From Oscillospiraceae bacterium (GTDB taxonomy: Bacteria; Bacillota; Clostridia; Oscillospirales; Ruminococcaceae), in contig JAFSCU010000043.1 in assembly GCA_017436575.1 (NCBI GenBank), positions 47,948 through 111,947 of the forward strand: DNA of 64,000 bases. Reading direction: 5' to 3'. This document shows, piece by piece, positions 8,129-18,059 of this stretch. The notes below the pieces were generated by a model. That model was not told where the DNA came from, searched no databases, and saw only the letters and a program-made list of their open reading frames with translations. The position numbers were made by a program, and so were the translations under genes. Every line of letters begins with the position of its first letter. The stretch's first letter is position 1.

Positions 8129-9275
8129 AAATATTATAGTTCTTGGTTCTACAGGTTCTATCGGCACACAGACACTTGATGTATGCCGTAAGCACAATAT
8201 AAATGTTATTGCACTTTCAGCCAACAGAAGTATTGATACTATTGAACAACAGATAATTGAATTCAAACCACAGTATGTCTGCTTAACTGATGAAACTGCA
8301 GCCAATAATTTCAAGACAAGGGCAGAAGAACTGGGGGTTACTTTGCTTACAGGCAAACAGGGACTTGTAGAACTGGCCCAGCTTGAAGTGGAAGATACAG
8401 TTGTTCTAAATGCAGTTGTAGGCATTGCCGGTTTAGAAGCTACACTGGCCGCCATTGAAAGCGGCAAGGATGTTGCTCTTGCAAACAAGGAAAGCCTTGT
8501 TACCGGTGGTAAACTGGTAATGGACGCAGTTAAACGCAACAATGTAAAACTTCTGCCGGTTGACAGTGAACATTCTGCTATTTTTCAATGCCTTCAGGAC
8601 CCGTACAGTGCAAAAAAACTGAAAAAAATTATTCTTACAGCTTCCGGTGGTCCTTTCTTCGGTTATTCCAAAGAACAACTGGAAAATGTTACAAAAGCTC
8701 AGGCCCTTAAACATCCTAACTGGTCCATGGGTTCTAAAATAACTATAGACTCTGCATCGCTTATGAACAAGGGTCTGGAACTAATAGAAGCCGTTTGGCT
8801 TTTTGATGTTAAACCAAGTGATGTACAGATAGTGGTACACAGACAGAGCATTATTCATTCAGCTGTTCAATTTGTGGATAACAGTGTTATTGCACAGCTG
8901 GGTGTACCGGATATGCGTCTGCCTATTCAGTATGCAATTACTTATCCTGACAGATTTGAATGCCCGGCAGATGAACTGGATTTCTTTGCAATGAAAGACC
9001 TTACATTTGCTCCTGCAGATCCGGATACATTCCTTTGTCTAAAAGCTGCGATTGAAGCTATTGATAAAGGTGGTTTGTATCCTTGTGCAGTAAATGGTGC
9101 AAATGAAAGGGCAGTTCAGCTGTTCCTGGAAGATAAAATTGCATTTGCGGACATTGGCCGCATTGTTTACAGGGTTCTTTCTGAATTTGAGTTTGGTGAC
9201 AATTATACTTTGGAAGAAGTATTTGAAACAGATAAAAAAGCAAGAGCCTTTGTAGATTCCCAATTATTGAAATAG
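8121..9275 (+). CDS. dxr: 1-deoxy-D-xylulose 5-phosphate reductoisomerase
   Basis: Second step of the MEP isoprenoid pathway: DXP to MEP with NADPH. The NADPH-binding GSTGSIGTQTL lies at residues 9-19; NKESLVTGG, LLPVDSEHSAIFQ (metal/substrate Glu) and SASLMNKGLELIEA follow. I place the start at the GTG of 8121, correctly spaced behind GGAGGT (8108-8113), rather than the GTG at 8112 inside that site. 384 aa. Part of uppS-cdsA-dxr-rseP. Confidence 0.96.
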   Translation: MYKNIIVLGSTGSIGTQTLDVCRKHNINVIALSANRSIDTIEQQIIEFKPQYVCLTDETAANNFKTRAEELGVTLLTGKQGLVELAQLEVEDTVVLNAVVGIAGLEATLAAIESGKDVALANKESLVTGGKLVMDAVKRNNVKLLPVDSEHSAIFQCLQDPYSAKKLKKIILTASGGPFFGYSKEQLENVTKAQALKHPNWSMGSKITIDSASLMNKGLELIEAVWLFDVKPSDVQIVVHRQSIIHSAVQFVDNSVIAQLGVPDMRLPIQYAITYPDRFECPADELDFFAMKDLTFAPADPDTFLCLKAAIEAIDKGGLYPCAVNGANERAVQLFLEDKIAFADIGRIVYRVLSEFEFGDNYTLEEVFETDKKARAFVDSQLLK

Positions 9276-9291
9276 AGGTTTTTGAGATTTA

Positions 9292-10311
9292 ATGAGTATT
9301 TTGGTTTCTGTTCTGGTTTTTGGTATTGTAATAATGATTCACGAGCTGGGTCATTTTATAATGGCTAAAACCAGTGGAATTAGAGTAAATGAATTCAGCA
9401 TAGGTATGGGACCACAGCTTTTCGGAAAAAAGGTTGGGGAAACTGAATATTCTGTCCGTGCTTTGCCTATTGGCGGTTATGTTGCAATGGAAGGTGAAGA
9501 CGAAGAAAGCGATGCAGAAGATTCATTCAATGCTGCACCTGTACAAAACAGAATAGGTGTAGTAGTGGCCGGTGCTGTAATGAATATAATACTGGGTTTT
9601 CTGGTGTTGTTGTTTCTTACCAGCAGACAGTCTGCAATCACCAGCCGCACAGTATACGGTTTTTATGAAGGTGCAATGACTCAGCAGACCGGTCTTATGG
9701 CAGGGGACGAAATTGTGGCTATCAATGGTAGAAAATGTTATATTGCCAACGATATAATCTACGAGTTTGCAAGAACACAGAATGGTGTGGCAGATTTCAC
9801 TGTTATCAGAAATGGTGAAAAGATTCTGTTGGAAGATGTAACTTTTGATACTTATGTTGATGAAGAAACAGGTCTTAAACAGATGGTTATAGACTTTTCA
9901 GTTTATCCTGTCGAAAAAACTATACCCAATATGCTGAAAGAAGCTGCCAACTGGACTGTATCTATTGCGAGAATGGTTTTTTTAAGTCTTGTTGATCTGG
10001 TAACAGGGAATGTGGCTATAAATCAGATGTCTGGTCCTGTGGGTATTGTATCTACTATCAGTGATGCTGTCAGCTATGGTTTGGAATCTGTACTGATGAT
10101 TCTGGCAATGATTACAATTAACCTGGGGGTATTTAATCTTTTGCCTTTCCCGGCTCTTGATGGCGGCAGACTGGTATTTCTTCTTATAGAACTGTTAAGA
10201 GGTAAACCTATCGACCAGAAATATGAAATGTGGGTAAATGCTGCAGGAATGTTGCTTCTCTTTGCATTTATGATTTTTGTTACTTTCAGTGATATAACAA
10301 GATTATTTTAA
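9292..10311 (+). CDS. rseP: RseP family intramembrane zinc metalloprotease (site-2 protease)
   Basis: Membrane protease that cleaves substrates within the bilayer. HELGH at residues 17-21 provides two zinc ligands and the catalytic Glu; the third ligand lies in NLLPFPALDGGR near residue 285. A central PDZ domain (GAMTQQTGLMAGDEIVAING) follows helix two. 339 aa. In Bacillus the homologue acts in anti-sigma factor and signal peptide turnover; the substrate here is unknown. It abuts ispG. Confidence 0.94.
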   Translation: MSILVSVLVFGIVIMIHELGHFIMAKTSGIRVNEFSIGMGPQLFGKKVGETEYSVRALPIGGYVAMEGEDEESDAEDSFNAAPVQNRIGVVVAGAVMNIILGFLVLLFLTSRQSAITSRTVYGFYEGAMTQQTGLMAGDEIVAINGRKCYIANDIIYEFARTQNGVADFTVIRNGEKILLEDVTFDTYVDEETGLKQMVIDFSVYPVEKTIPNMLKEAANWTVSIARMVFLSLVDLVTGNVAINQMSGPVGIVSTISDAVSYGLESVLMILAMITINLGVFNLLPFPALDGGRLVFLLIELLRGKPIDQKYEMWVNAAGMLLLFAFMIFVTFSDITRLF

Positions 10312-10322
10312 TGGTGATAATT

Positions 10323-11384
10323 ATGAGACATGAAAAAAGACAGGTAAAAGTAGGTAATGTTTATCTGGGCGGAAATAATCCTATTCTCGTTCAGAGTATG
10401 TTAAATGTAAAATCAAATGATGTGGCAGGAAATGTGCGGCAGGCAGTTGCTCTTGAAAAGGAAGGCTGTCAGATTGTACGTGTTTCAGTGCCAAATCTGG
10501 AGGATGTACGTCTTATTGAAGCAATAAAAAAAGAAGTGAAAATTCCTCTTGTTGCTGATATTCACTTTGATTATCGCATTGCCATTGAGTCTGTTGCAGC
10601 AGGTATTGACAAAGTTCGTATCAACCCAGGCAACATTGGTGATGACGACAGGGTAAAACAGGTAGTTAAAGCATGCCAGGCACATAATGTACCTATCAGA
10701 ATTGGTGTAAATGCCGGCAGTCTGGAAAAACACATTCTGGCTAAATACGGTGCACCAACACCTGAAGCATTGTGTGAAAGTGCAATGTATCATATCAAGC
10801 TGCTGGAAAAATTTGACTTTAACGATATAATTGTTTCTATCAAATCCTCCAATGTGCCTACAATGGTTCAGGCATACAGACAGTTGGATTCCATGTGTGA
10901 TTACCCATTACATCTGGGCGTTACTGAGGCTGGTACATATCGTATGGGTCTTATCAAATCAGGTATGGGTATCGGTGCATTGTTAATGGATGGTATTGGT
11001 GATACATTGCGTGTTTCACTTACAGATTCTCCACTGAAAGAAATTCCTGCAGGTTTTGATATACTCCGTGCAGCAGGTATAAAGGTGCCTGGACCGGAAA
11101 TTATATCCTGCCCGACATGCGGCAGAACAAACCTTGACGTGGCAGCTATTGCCACACAGGTGGAAGAAAGATTAAAAGGTATAAACAAAGATATTAAAGT
11201 TGCCGTTATGGGCTGTGCAGTAAACGGTCCTGGTGAAGCAAGAGAAGCTGATATTGGCATCGCCTGTGGTGTTGACAATGCAGTTCTTTTCAAAAAAGGA
11301 GAAAAAGTAAAAGTTCTCAAAGGTGACTTTATAGACGAATTTGTAAAAGATATTTACAATTATTTAGAGGAAAAAAGTGAGTAA
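10323..11384 (+). CDS. ispG: 4-hydroxy-3-methylbut-2-en-1-yl diphosphate synthase (GcpE)
   Basis: [4Fe-4S] enzyme of the MEP pathway converting MEcPP to HMBPP. N-terminal RQVKVGNVYLGGNNP and VQSMLN open the TIM barrel. The cluster ligands are in SCPTCGRTN and in MGCAVNGPGEA near the C-terminus. Start at the ATG of 10323, six nt after GGTGAT; the ATG at 10311 overlaps the rseP stop and has no ribosome site of its own. 353 aa. It overlaps polC by 8 nt. Confidence 0.96.
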   Translation: MRHEKRQVKVGNVYLGGNNPILVQSMLNVKSNDVAGNVRQAVALEKEGCQIVRVSVPNLEDVRLIEAIKKEVKIPLVADIHFDYRIAIESVAAGIDKVRINPGNIGDDDRVKQVVKACQAHNVPIRIGVNAGSLEKHILAKYGAPTPEALCESAMYHIKLLEKFDFNDIIVSIKSSNVPTMVQAYRQLDSMCDYPLHLGVTEAGTYRMGLIKSGMGIGALLMDGIGDTLRVSLTDSPLKEIPAGFDILRAAGIKVPGPEIISCPTCGRTNLDVAAIATQVEERLKGINKDIKVAVMGCAVNGPGEAREADIGIACGVDNAVLFKKGEKVKVLKGDFIDEFVKDIYNYLEEKSE

Positions 11385-14300
11385 TTATATACTTTCGGTT
11401 TTTGCCGATTATAATAACCCTAATTATATAAATGAATTCAACGGTGCACTTCTTGAAAAGATAGATGTGCATCGCAAGAATTCACATCTTTCAGCCGTGA
11501 TTTCATCATCACGGCTTATACCTTATGTAGCTGTGGAAGATTTTGCCGCTTTTCTGGCAAATAAATATCCTGAATATTCTATTTCTATAACCAACAAATT
11601 TGATTTTGGTACTTTTTCCACAAGACATCTTTTGACTCTGGTACAGCATTTCTGTGATGATGTAGTCAACGTGCCATTGAATTATTTTAAAAATTCAGAT
11701 ATAAGTTTTGATAATAACATTATGCAGATTACTGCAAGCACAGGTTACGGCTTTCTTAAAGGCTGTGATTTTGAAAACAGCTTTTCTGAATATATCCAGA
11801 CACTTACAGGTACTATAATACCTGTAAAATTAGTTAAAACTGTCTGTGAAAAAGAAACAGAACCTGTGGTTATTTTGCCTCCGGTTGTAAAAATGGTTGA
11901 GAAAAAGGCGCAGTATACAGATTTTCATATTGATGGTCTTGATATTAAAGATAACTCTGTAAAGGTATTTATGGGCAAATATACACCGCCTAAAAACCTT
12001 ATGAGTATCGATGATGCCCTCATACAGAACGGAAAGGTAATGGTATGGGGTAAAGTTTTCGCCACAGCACAGCAAGGGAATTTCAGAAAAATATACATTT
12101 ATTCCATTACAGATGGCACAAACTCTATAAATGTAAAAATTCTTCTTGACCCTAATGAAAAGAACTTTGATAAATATGATAGTGTAAAGCCAGGTATGCA
12201 TTTTCTCGTCCGCGGTGACTGCCAGCTGGACAAGTACGAGCGTGACTATGTTATTATGCCTTATGACATAGTTACATTCGATGTTAAGGCGAAAAAAGAT
12301 AATGCGGAAACAAAAAGGGTAGAGCTACATCTCCACACAAAACTGTCTTCAATGGATGCACTTATCGCTCCGGATGAAGCTGTAAAATATGCCTATAAAC
12401 TTGGGCACAGAGCTGTTGCAATTACTGACCATGGTGTTGCACAGGGCTTTCCTCAGGCAATGCTGGAATGTGACAAGATTCAGAAAGATGACTCGGATTT
12501 CAAGGTTATCTATGGTTGCGAAGGCTATCTGGTAGATAATATAGTAAATGTTTATCAGGGCGAATATTCCGGTAAAATTAGAGAAACAGAGTTTGTTATT
12601 TTCGATATTGAAAGTACAGGTCTTAATCCTAATACAGAGACTATTACTGAAATAGGTGCTATTCGATGGAAAGATGGGGAAGTACTGGACGAGTTCCACA
12701 CATATGCAGACCCAGGCAAACCTATTCCAAAAAACATTGTTGAACTTACTGGTATCACCGATGAAATGGTTGCAGGTGCACCTGGGCAGAAAGAAGCTAT
12801 TGAAAGCTTTAAAGCTTTTATCGGGGAAGGTATTTTGGTTGCTCATAATGCAGCAGGTTTTGATGTAAACTTTCTTAAAGTCAATGCAGCAAAAGTAGGA
12901 ACAGATTTTAAATACCAGTTCCTTGATACACTGCCACTCGCCAGAAATCTTTTACAGGATTTAAAGAATCATAAACTTGATACTTTGGCAGACCACTATA
13001 ATTTAGGTAATTTCAATCATCATCGAGCTACTGACGATGCAATAATGCTGTCCAGAATTTTTTATGGTCTTATAGATGATCTGGAAAAACAGGATATATA
13101 TGATATTGATAAAATCAATTCCGATTTAAGCAGCACTGATAAACTGCCAAGACGAAGCAATCATATAATACTTCTGGCTAAAACACAGAAGGGTGTAAAA
13201 AACCTTTATAAACTGATTTCTTTTGCTCATCTTGAGTATTTTTTCAAAACATCAAGAATGCCAAAAAGTGAAATAATTAAGCATCGAGAAGGCCTTATCA
13301 TAGGTTCTGCCTGTGAAGCTGGTGAACTTTACAGAGCTATTGTAGACGGTAAAAGCTATGATGAATTGCTGAAAATAGCTGATTTTTATGATTTTCTTGA
13401 AATTCAGCCTCTTGGTAACAATGAATTTATGGTTCGTGACGGCAAAGTTGAATCAAATGCTGTTCTGGAAGAATATAATAAGATAATTGTCAAACTGGGC
13501 GAAGAACTGAATAAACCTGTCGTTGCAACAGGAGATGTTCACTTTCTTTCTATGGAAGATGCACAATACCGTGCTATACTTATGGCTGGTATGGGTTTTT
13601 CAGACGCTGACCAGCAGGCTCCGCTGTATTTCCGTACAACAGACGAAATGCTGAAAGAATTCAGTTATCTTGGCGAAGATAAAGCGTATGAAGTGGTTGT
13701 TACAAATACAAATCTGATTGCAGATATGATTGAACCTGGCATACGCGCTATTCCAAAGGGGACTTTCCCGCCTAGCATTGACGGCGCCGAAGAAGAACTG
13801 AGAGAGGCAACATATAAGAAACTCCATACACTGTATGGTGAAAATCCACCACAGCTGATAGTGGAACGAGTGGAAAAAGAACTTAACAGTGTTATACAGC
13901 ATGGCTATGCTGTTTTGTATGTAATTGCAAAGAAACTTGTACAAAACAGTGAAGAACACGGTTATCTGGTTGGTTCCCGTGGTTCTGTTGGTTCCTCATC
14001 ACTGGCGTTTTTCTCCGGAATTTCAGAGGTTAATCCTTTGCCGCCACATTGGCTTTGTAAAAAATGCCAGTATTCAGATTTCAATGTGCCTGCAGATGTA
14101 CTGACAGGATTTGACCTTGAAGATAAATACTGCCCGGTATGCGGTGAAAAGATGTACGGAGATGGCAATGATATTCCATTTGAAACTTTCCTTGGTTTCA
14201 ATGGGGATAAAGAGCCGGATATAGACCTTAACTTTTCCGGCGAATATCAGGCAAATGCACACAGATATACAGAAGACCTTTTCGGACATGAATATGTTTT

Positions 14301-15657
14301 CAAGGCAGGCACAGTTTCAGCTCTGCAGGATAAAACTGCCTATGGCTATGTAAAAAAATATCTGGATGAAAGAGGACTTACCAAAAATAAGGCTGAAGAA
14401 AACCGCCTTACACTTGGATGCTCCGGCGTAAAAAGAACTACAGGTCAGCATCCTGGCGGTATGGTTGTAGTGCCATCTGACCACGAAGTGTATGATTTCT
14501 GCCCGGTACAACATCCTGCTGATTCTAAAGAAAAGGGCGTAATCACAACTCATTTTGAATTTAAATATCTTCATGATACACTGCTGAAACTTGATATTCT
14601 GGGCCATGATGTTCCGACAATGTACAAACATCTGGAAGATCTGACTGGTATTAAAATGGCTGATGTACCTATGAATGATAAACAGGTTTACAAGATGCTT
14701 ACCAGCACCGAACCTATAGGTGTAAACCCAGATGATATACAAAGTCAGACGGCTACTTTTGGTATCCCGGAACTGGGTACAGACTTTGTTCGTCAGATGC
14801 TTATTGAAGCGCAGCCACAGACATTCGCTGACCTTATACAGATTTCAGGTCTGTCACATGGCACTGATGTATGGATTGGCAATGCACAGGAACTTATAAA
14901 AAACAAAACCTGTACCATTTCTGAAGTTATCGGCACCCGTGATGATATTATGTTGACCCTTATCAAAAAAGGAGTTGATAAAGCAAAAGCCTTTAAAATC
15001 ATGGAAATAACCCGTAAAGGTAAGGCGGCTAAAGAATTCAATGCCGAAACCGAAGATATGCTGCGCAGTCACGGTGTAGAAGAATGGTATATTGACAGCT
15101 GTAAAAAAATTAAATATATGTTCCCTAAAGCCCATGCGGTTGCTTATCTTATGGCGGCTATCCGATTGATGTGGTTTAAACTTTACTATCCGGTTGAATT
15201 TTATGCCACATATTTTACAGTCCGTGGCGAAGCGATCGATTATGAAGCTGCAGTAGGCGGAAAAGCACTTGCCACTAAAAAACTGAAAGATGTAACAGCA
15301 AGACTGCGTATCGAAAAAACAGCAAAAGACGAAGAATTGCGCACATCTTTGCAGATGGTATGTGAAATGCTGGCACGAGGTTATGAATTTTTGCCAATTA
15401 AACTCGGTGAAAGTCAGGCTAAAAAATATGCAGTCGTTGATGGAAAAATCCGTCTGCCGTATATGTCACTTAAAGGTGTAGGTGAAACTGCGGCAATGCA
15501 GCTGGAAAAAGCTTGCAAAGACAACACAGAGTTTTTGTCTGTAGAAGATTTCCAGAAAGCATCAGGGGCTTCATCAGCAGTTATTGACACTCTTTATGAA
15601 GTTGGTGCACTTGGCAATATGCCAAGGACAAATCAGGTATCATTGTTTACAGATTAG
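11377..15657 (+). CDS. polC: DNA polymerase III alpha subunit, PolC type
   Basis: Gram-positive replicative polymerase, 1426 aa. Domains in order: N-terminal region (1-210), OB fold (VMVWGKVFA near 225), first PHP half (ELHLHTKLSSMDA near 316), inserted DEDDh proofreading exonuclease (VIFDIESTGLNP near 409), second PHP half, zinc-binding CKKC...CPVC (near 894-930), and palm active site PDIDLNFSGE (near 947). The start is a GTG behind TAGAGG. It is a complete family-length gene, coupled to ispG. With DnaE (25015) it forms the two-replicase set of Firmicutes. Confidence 0.98.
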   Translation: MSNYILSVFADYNNPNYINEFNGALLEKIDVHRKNSHLSAVISSSRLIPYVAVEDFAAFLANKYPEYSISITNKFDFGTFSTRHLLTLVQHFCDDVVNVPLNYFKNSDISFDNNIMQITASTGYGFLKGCDFENSFSEYIQTLTGTIIPVKLVKTVCEKETEPVVILPPVVKMVEKKAQYTDFHIDGLDIKDNSVKVFMGKYTPPKNLMSIDDALIQNGKVMVWGKVFATAQQGNFRKIYIYSITDGTNSINVKILLDPNEKNFDKYDSVKPGMHFLVRGDCQLDKYERDYVIMPYDIVTFDVKAKKDNAETKRVELHLHTKLSSMDALIAPDEAVKYAYKLGHRAVAITDHGVAQGFPQAMLECDKIQKDDSDFKVIYGCEGYLVDNIVNVYQGEYSGKIRETEFVIFDIESTGLNPNTETITEIGAIRWKDGEVLDEFHTYADPGKPIPKNIVELTGITDEMVAGAPGQKEAIESFKAFIGEGILVAHNAAGFDVNFLKVNAAKVGTDFKYQFLDTLPLARNLLQDLKNHKLDTLADHYNLGNFNHHRATDDAIMLSRIFYGLIDDLEKQDIYDIDKINSDLSSTDKLPRRSNHIILLAKTQKGVKNLYKLISFAHLEYFFKTSRMPKSEIIKHREGLIIGSACEAGELYRAIVDGKSYDELLKIADFYDFLEIQPLGNNEFMVRDGKVESNAVLEEYNKIIVKLGEELNKPVVATGDVHFLSMEDAQYRAILMAGMGFSDADQQAPLYFRTTDEMLKEFSYLGEDKAYEVVVTNTNLIADMIEPGIRAIPKGTFPPSIDGAEEELREATYKKLHTLYGENPPQLIVERVEKELNSVIQHGYAVLYVIAKKLVQNSEEHGYLVGSRGSVGSSSLAFFSGISEVNPLPPHWLCKKCQYSDFNVPADVLTGFDLEDKYCPVCGEKMYGDGNDIPFETFLGFNGDKEPDIDLNFSGEYQANAHRYTEDLFGHEYVFKAGTVSALQDKTAYGYVKKYLDERGLTKNKAEENRLTLGCSGVKRTTGQHPGGMVVVPSDHEVYDFCPVQHPADSKEKGVITTHFEFKYLHDTLLKLDILGHDVPTMYKHLEDLTGIKMADVPMNDKQVYKMLTSTEPIGVNPDDIQSQTATFGIPELGTDFVRQMLIEAQPQTFADLIQISGLSHGTDVWIGNAQELIKNKTCTISEVIGTRDDIMLTLIKKGVDKAKAFKIMEITRKGKAAKEFNAETEDMLRSHGVEEWYIDSCKKIKYMFPKAHAVAYLMAAIRLMWFKLYYPVEFYATYFTVRGEAIDYEAAVGGKALATKKLKDVTARLRIEKTAKDEELRTSLQMVCEMLARGYEFLPIKLGESQAKKYAVVDGKIRLPYMSLKGVGETAAMQLEKACKDNTEFLSVEDFQKASGASSAVIDTLYEVGALGNMPRTNQVSLFTD

Positions 15658-15668
15658 GGGTGAATTGT

Positions 15669-16448
15669 TTGAATATTGGTGTTTCAACCGGTTGTTTTTT
15701 TCCGCGGCAGACAGACAATGCACTGGAAGCGGTTGCTCTTACAGGCGCAAAATATACAGAAATATTTTTCAATACTGACAGTGAGCTGGATGAAGAATAT
15801 GTATACAAATTAAAGAATATTGCAGATGCAAATGGTATACAGGTTATTTCTGTACATCCATTTACTTCTGCAATAGAAACCTTTATGTTCTGGTCGAAAA
15901 GCGACTATAAACTGGCTGATTCAATCAGGTATTATGAAAAATATTTTCGTGCCTGTCAGATTTTAGGTGCAAAATATGTGGTTATTCATGGTTGTTATAT
16001 TTCTTCAGAATATATGTCGATGAAAAAATACACAGATATACTGAATCTGCTTTCCCGAAAGGCAAGGGAATATGGCGTATACATTGCTCAGGAAAATGTG
16101 GTTAAATTCAAATGCGGTTATATTGAGAATCTTACCGAATTGATGCATTATGCAGATAGCGACATTAAATTTGTTTTTGATATAAAACAGGCTGTCAGGG
16201 CAGATCAGGATATTTATTCTCTAATCGATTTAATGGGTGACAGAATTAGCCATGTGCATATAAGTGATTTCAATGACAGTCAGAACAGTCTTTTGCCTGG
16301 TCAGGGATTATTTGATTATGGTAAAATGTTTGAATATATTTCTGTAAAGTATAATGTGAAATATGCCCTGATAGAAGTTTACAATGAAAATATTACCGAA
16401 GATTATGGACTTTCACAGTCACTTGATCTTCTGAAAAATATTGTTTGA
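15669..16448 (+). CDS. Xylose isomerase-like TIM barrel protein
   Basis: 259-residue sugar-isomerase/AP-endonuclease-2-like barrel: NIGVSTGCFF at the start, AKYTEIFF, ISVHPF, AKYVVIHGCY, AQENVV, FVFDIKQAV and HVHISDF, with His/Glu/Asp residues at strand ends that could bind divalent metal. A TTG at 15669 fits the site AGGGGTG (15656-15662) better than the GTG at 15660. It follows polC by 11 nt and is likely cotranscribed. The family includes isomerases, epimerases and nucleases; the substrate here is unknown. Confidence 0.85.
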   Translation: MNIGVSTGCFFPRQTDNALEAVALTGAKYTEIFFNTDSELDEEYVYKLKNIADANGIQVISVHPFTSAIETFMFWSKSDYKLADSIRYYEKYFRACQILGAKYVVIHGCYISSEYMSMKKYTDILNLLSRKAREYGVYIAQENVVKFKCGYIENLTELMHYADSDIKFVFDIKQAVRADQDIYSLIDLMGDRISHVHISDFNDSQNSLLPGQGLFDYGKMFEYISVKYNVKYALIEVYNENITEDYGLSQSLDLLKNIV

Positions 16449-16451
16449 TTG

Positions 16452-16480
16452 TTGCAAACTTTCTTAAAAACATTTAAAAT
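16452..16480 (+). promoter_or_regulatory. Promoter of nrdR
   Basis: TTGCAA (16452-16457), 17-nt spacer, TAAAAT (16475-16480). It is located in the only gap before nrdR. Confidence 0.65.
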
Positions 16481-16513
16481 AATTTTGGAATATTAATTTG
16501 AGAGGTTAAAAAT

Positions 16514-16975
16514 ATGAAATGTCCATTTTGTGGTGGTTTTGACAGTAAAGTTGTAGATTCCCGCCCAACAGAAGATGGTGAAAGAATCAGAAGACGCAGA
16601 GAATGCATAAACTGCGGTAAAAGATTTACAACCTTTGAAGTGGTGGAAACTACACCTATTATGGTTAAAAAGAAAGATGGCTCAATACAGGCTTTCAACA
16701 GGGATAAACTGCTGAATGGTATGATTAAATCCTGTGAAAAACGTCAGGTTTCAATTCAGGACCTGGAAAAAGCTGTGGACAGAATTGAGTACAAAATTGT
16801 AAACAGCCTTAAATCAGAAATTTCTTCTGTTGAGCTGGGCGAAATGGTTATGGATGAACTCAAAAAACTTGATGAAGTTGCTTATGTTCGTTTTGCATCT
16901 GTATACAGACAGTTCAGTGATGTTAACACTTTCTTTGAAGAACTCAGTGAGCTGTTGAAAAAGAAAAATAATTAA
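16514..16975 (+). CDS. nrdR: Transcriptional repressor NrdR
   Basis: Nucleotide-sensing repressor of ribonucleotide reductase genes (153 aa). An N-terminal zinc ribbon has Cys3, Cys6, Cys31 and Cys34 (CPFC and CINC); an ATP-cone follows ([16 protein letters not shown]). Basic residues IRRRR precede the second Cys pair. It has its own promoter and stands alone; the next gene is convergent on the minus strand with a 4-nt overlap. Confidence 0.96.
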   Translation: MKCPFCGGFDSKVVDSRPTEDGERIRRRRECINCGKRFTTFEVVETTPIMVKKKDGSIQAFNRDKLLNGMIKSCEKRQVSIQDLEKAVDRIEYKIVNSLKSEISSVELGEMVMDELKKLDEVAYVRFASVYRQFSDVNTFFEELSELLKKKNN

Positions 16976-17334
16976 TCAATTTTGCTCATATATTCTTTTA
17001 TCTGATTTATTACAGATATGATTTCTATACTTTTTTCTTTACAATCCATCAGCTGGTCTTCAGACAAATAGTTTTCTATCAATAAAATATCAGTTTCGAT
17101 ATCTTTTATATGCTCCTTGCTTACAAAAAGCTGGAGCATATTTTTTTGTTTAAAGAAGGTTTCTTTCGCTCTGGATACAGACATTATTACTGTTTCACTT
17201 ATCTTTTCTGTATTTACAACAGATACAAATACATCTTTGTAATAATTAAGATTATTTTGAATATAATGGTTTGTTATGAATGTTCCGGACAGAATTGAAA
17301 GGAACAGAATAACAGAAAAATAAAAGTTTTTCAT
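16972..17334 (-). CDS. DUF4363 family protein
   Basis: 120-residue protein with one N-terminal membrane anchor or uncleaved signal (residues 4-22) and a helical, charged extracytoplasmic part. It matches the general form of the DUF4363 family (short helical proteins encoded behind DUF421 genes in Clostridia). It overlaps the DUF421 gene by 4 nt (ATGA), so it is translationally coupled. No catalytic motif is visible. The family call rests on context and overall form. Confidence 0.65.
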   Translation of the reverse strand: MKNFYFSVILFLSILSGTFITNHYIQNNLNYYKDVFVSVVNTEKISETVIMSVSRAKETFFKQKNMLQLFVSKEHIKDIETDILLIENYLSEDQLMDCKEKSIEIISVINQIKEYMSKID

Positions 17335-17984
17335 AATATCTCCTTTAAAGAAAGATTGTATTGGCCGTTTCCGTCTATCATCAATAAAAGAATGTCTTCT
17401 GGTGAAACATTTTCTTTTTCAAGTATCTTTTCTACTTTACTTTCAGTAACGTTTATATATCCAAGGTTATTATATCTTGTTTTACCATCAACAATAATTG
17501 AAAAAGGTGGAATATCAGCCTTGTCTATATTTGTTTTGGCAGATGGGTCAGGGTAAATGCTGACACTGCCATTGGTTTCCACGATTGCCAGGAAGACTTC
17601 TTCAAGGTAAAAAATATCTTTTGACCTCATAGCCATCAATAAATCGTCAATTGTAAAGCGTAGCGTTTTCATAACTGATTGATTGATAATTCCGTTGCTG
17701 ATTATTATTTTAGGACTGCCATATGCTACTTTTGCCAATTTTTCGTTCTTTTTTGCAATTACAGACATGAATATTTCATAGCATATAATAAGTAAAATTG
17801 GCACAACAGAATAGAGCAATGGCAATTCAGGGGCCTCTATGACTATTGAAGTCAGGTTGGAAATAAGCATAGTGGAAACAAAGTCGCTGGGTTGAAATTC
17901 ACCCAGATTTTTCTTGCCCATTACACGCAGTGCAAACATAACAAGAAAAAACATAATTGTAGTTCTTAAAACTATAGAAATCAT
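17331..17984 (-). CDS. DUF421 (YetF-like) membrane protein
   Basis: 217-residue protein with three N-terminal membrane helices (residues about 3-80) and a soluble C-terminal domain. Conserved DUF421 features include LRVMGKKNLGEFQPSDFV near residues 20-37, the LRFTIDDLLMAMRSKDIF segment, and IPPFSIIVDGKTRYNNL. The start is ATG 17984 behind GAGGTG (complement of 17990-17995); a longer ORF start lacks a ribosome site. It is divergent from a germinant-receptor operon. Several bacilli DUF421 proteins are spore membrane proteins, so a spore role is inferred. Confidence 0.85.
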   Translation of the reverse strand: MISIVLRTTIMFFLVMFALRVMGKKNLGEFQPSDFVSTMLISNLTSIVIEAPELPLLYSVVPILLIICYEIFMSVIAKKNEKLAKVAYGSPKIIISNGIINQSVMKTLRFTIDDLLMAMRSKDIFYLEEVFLAIVETNGSVSIYPDPSAKTNIDKADIPPFSIIVDGKTRYNNLGYINVTESKVEKILEKENVSPEDILLLMIDGNGQYNLSLKEIL

Positions 17985-17999
17985 ATTTTCACCTCGATT

Positions 18000-18029
18000 T
18001 ATTATTGAAAGATTGAGTAAATTTAAACA
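18000..18029 (-). promoter_or_regulatory. Possible forespore (SigF/SigG-type) promoter of the DUF421-DUF4363 pair
   Basis: On the minus strand, TGTTTA (18029-18024), 17-nt spacer, AATAATA (18006-18000). This resembles the SigF/SigG pattern of a GYATA-like -35 and an ATnnTA -10. The match is partial and the region is AT-rich, so this is only a candidate. Confidence 0.3.
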
Positions 18030-18059
18030 TTTTGTCCACAATCTTACAGAGGTGTTGAT

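Noticed and set aside
18005-18046. SigG promoter for the germination operon
   Set aside because: TGAGTA and AATCTTA can be found upstream of the A subunit gene, but they are 20 nt apart instead of 17-18, so the match is not convincing.
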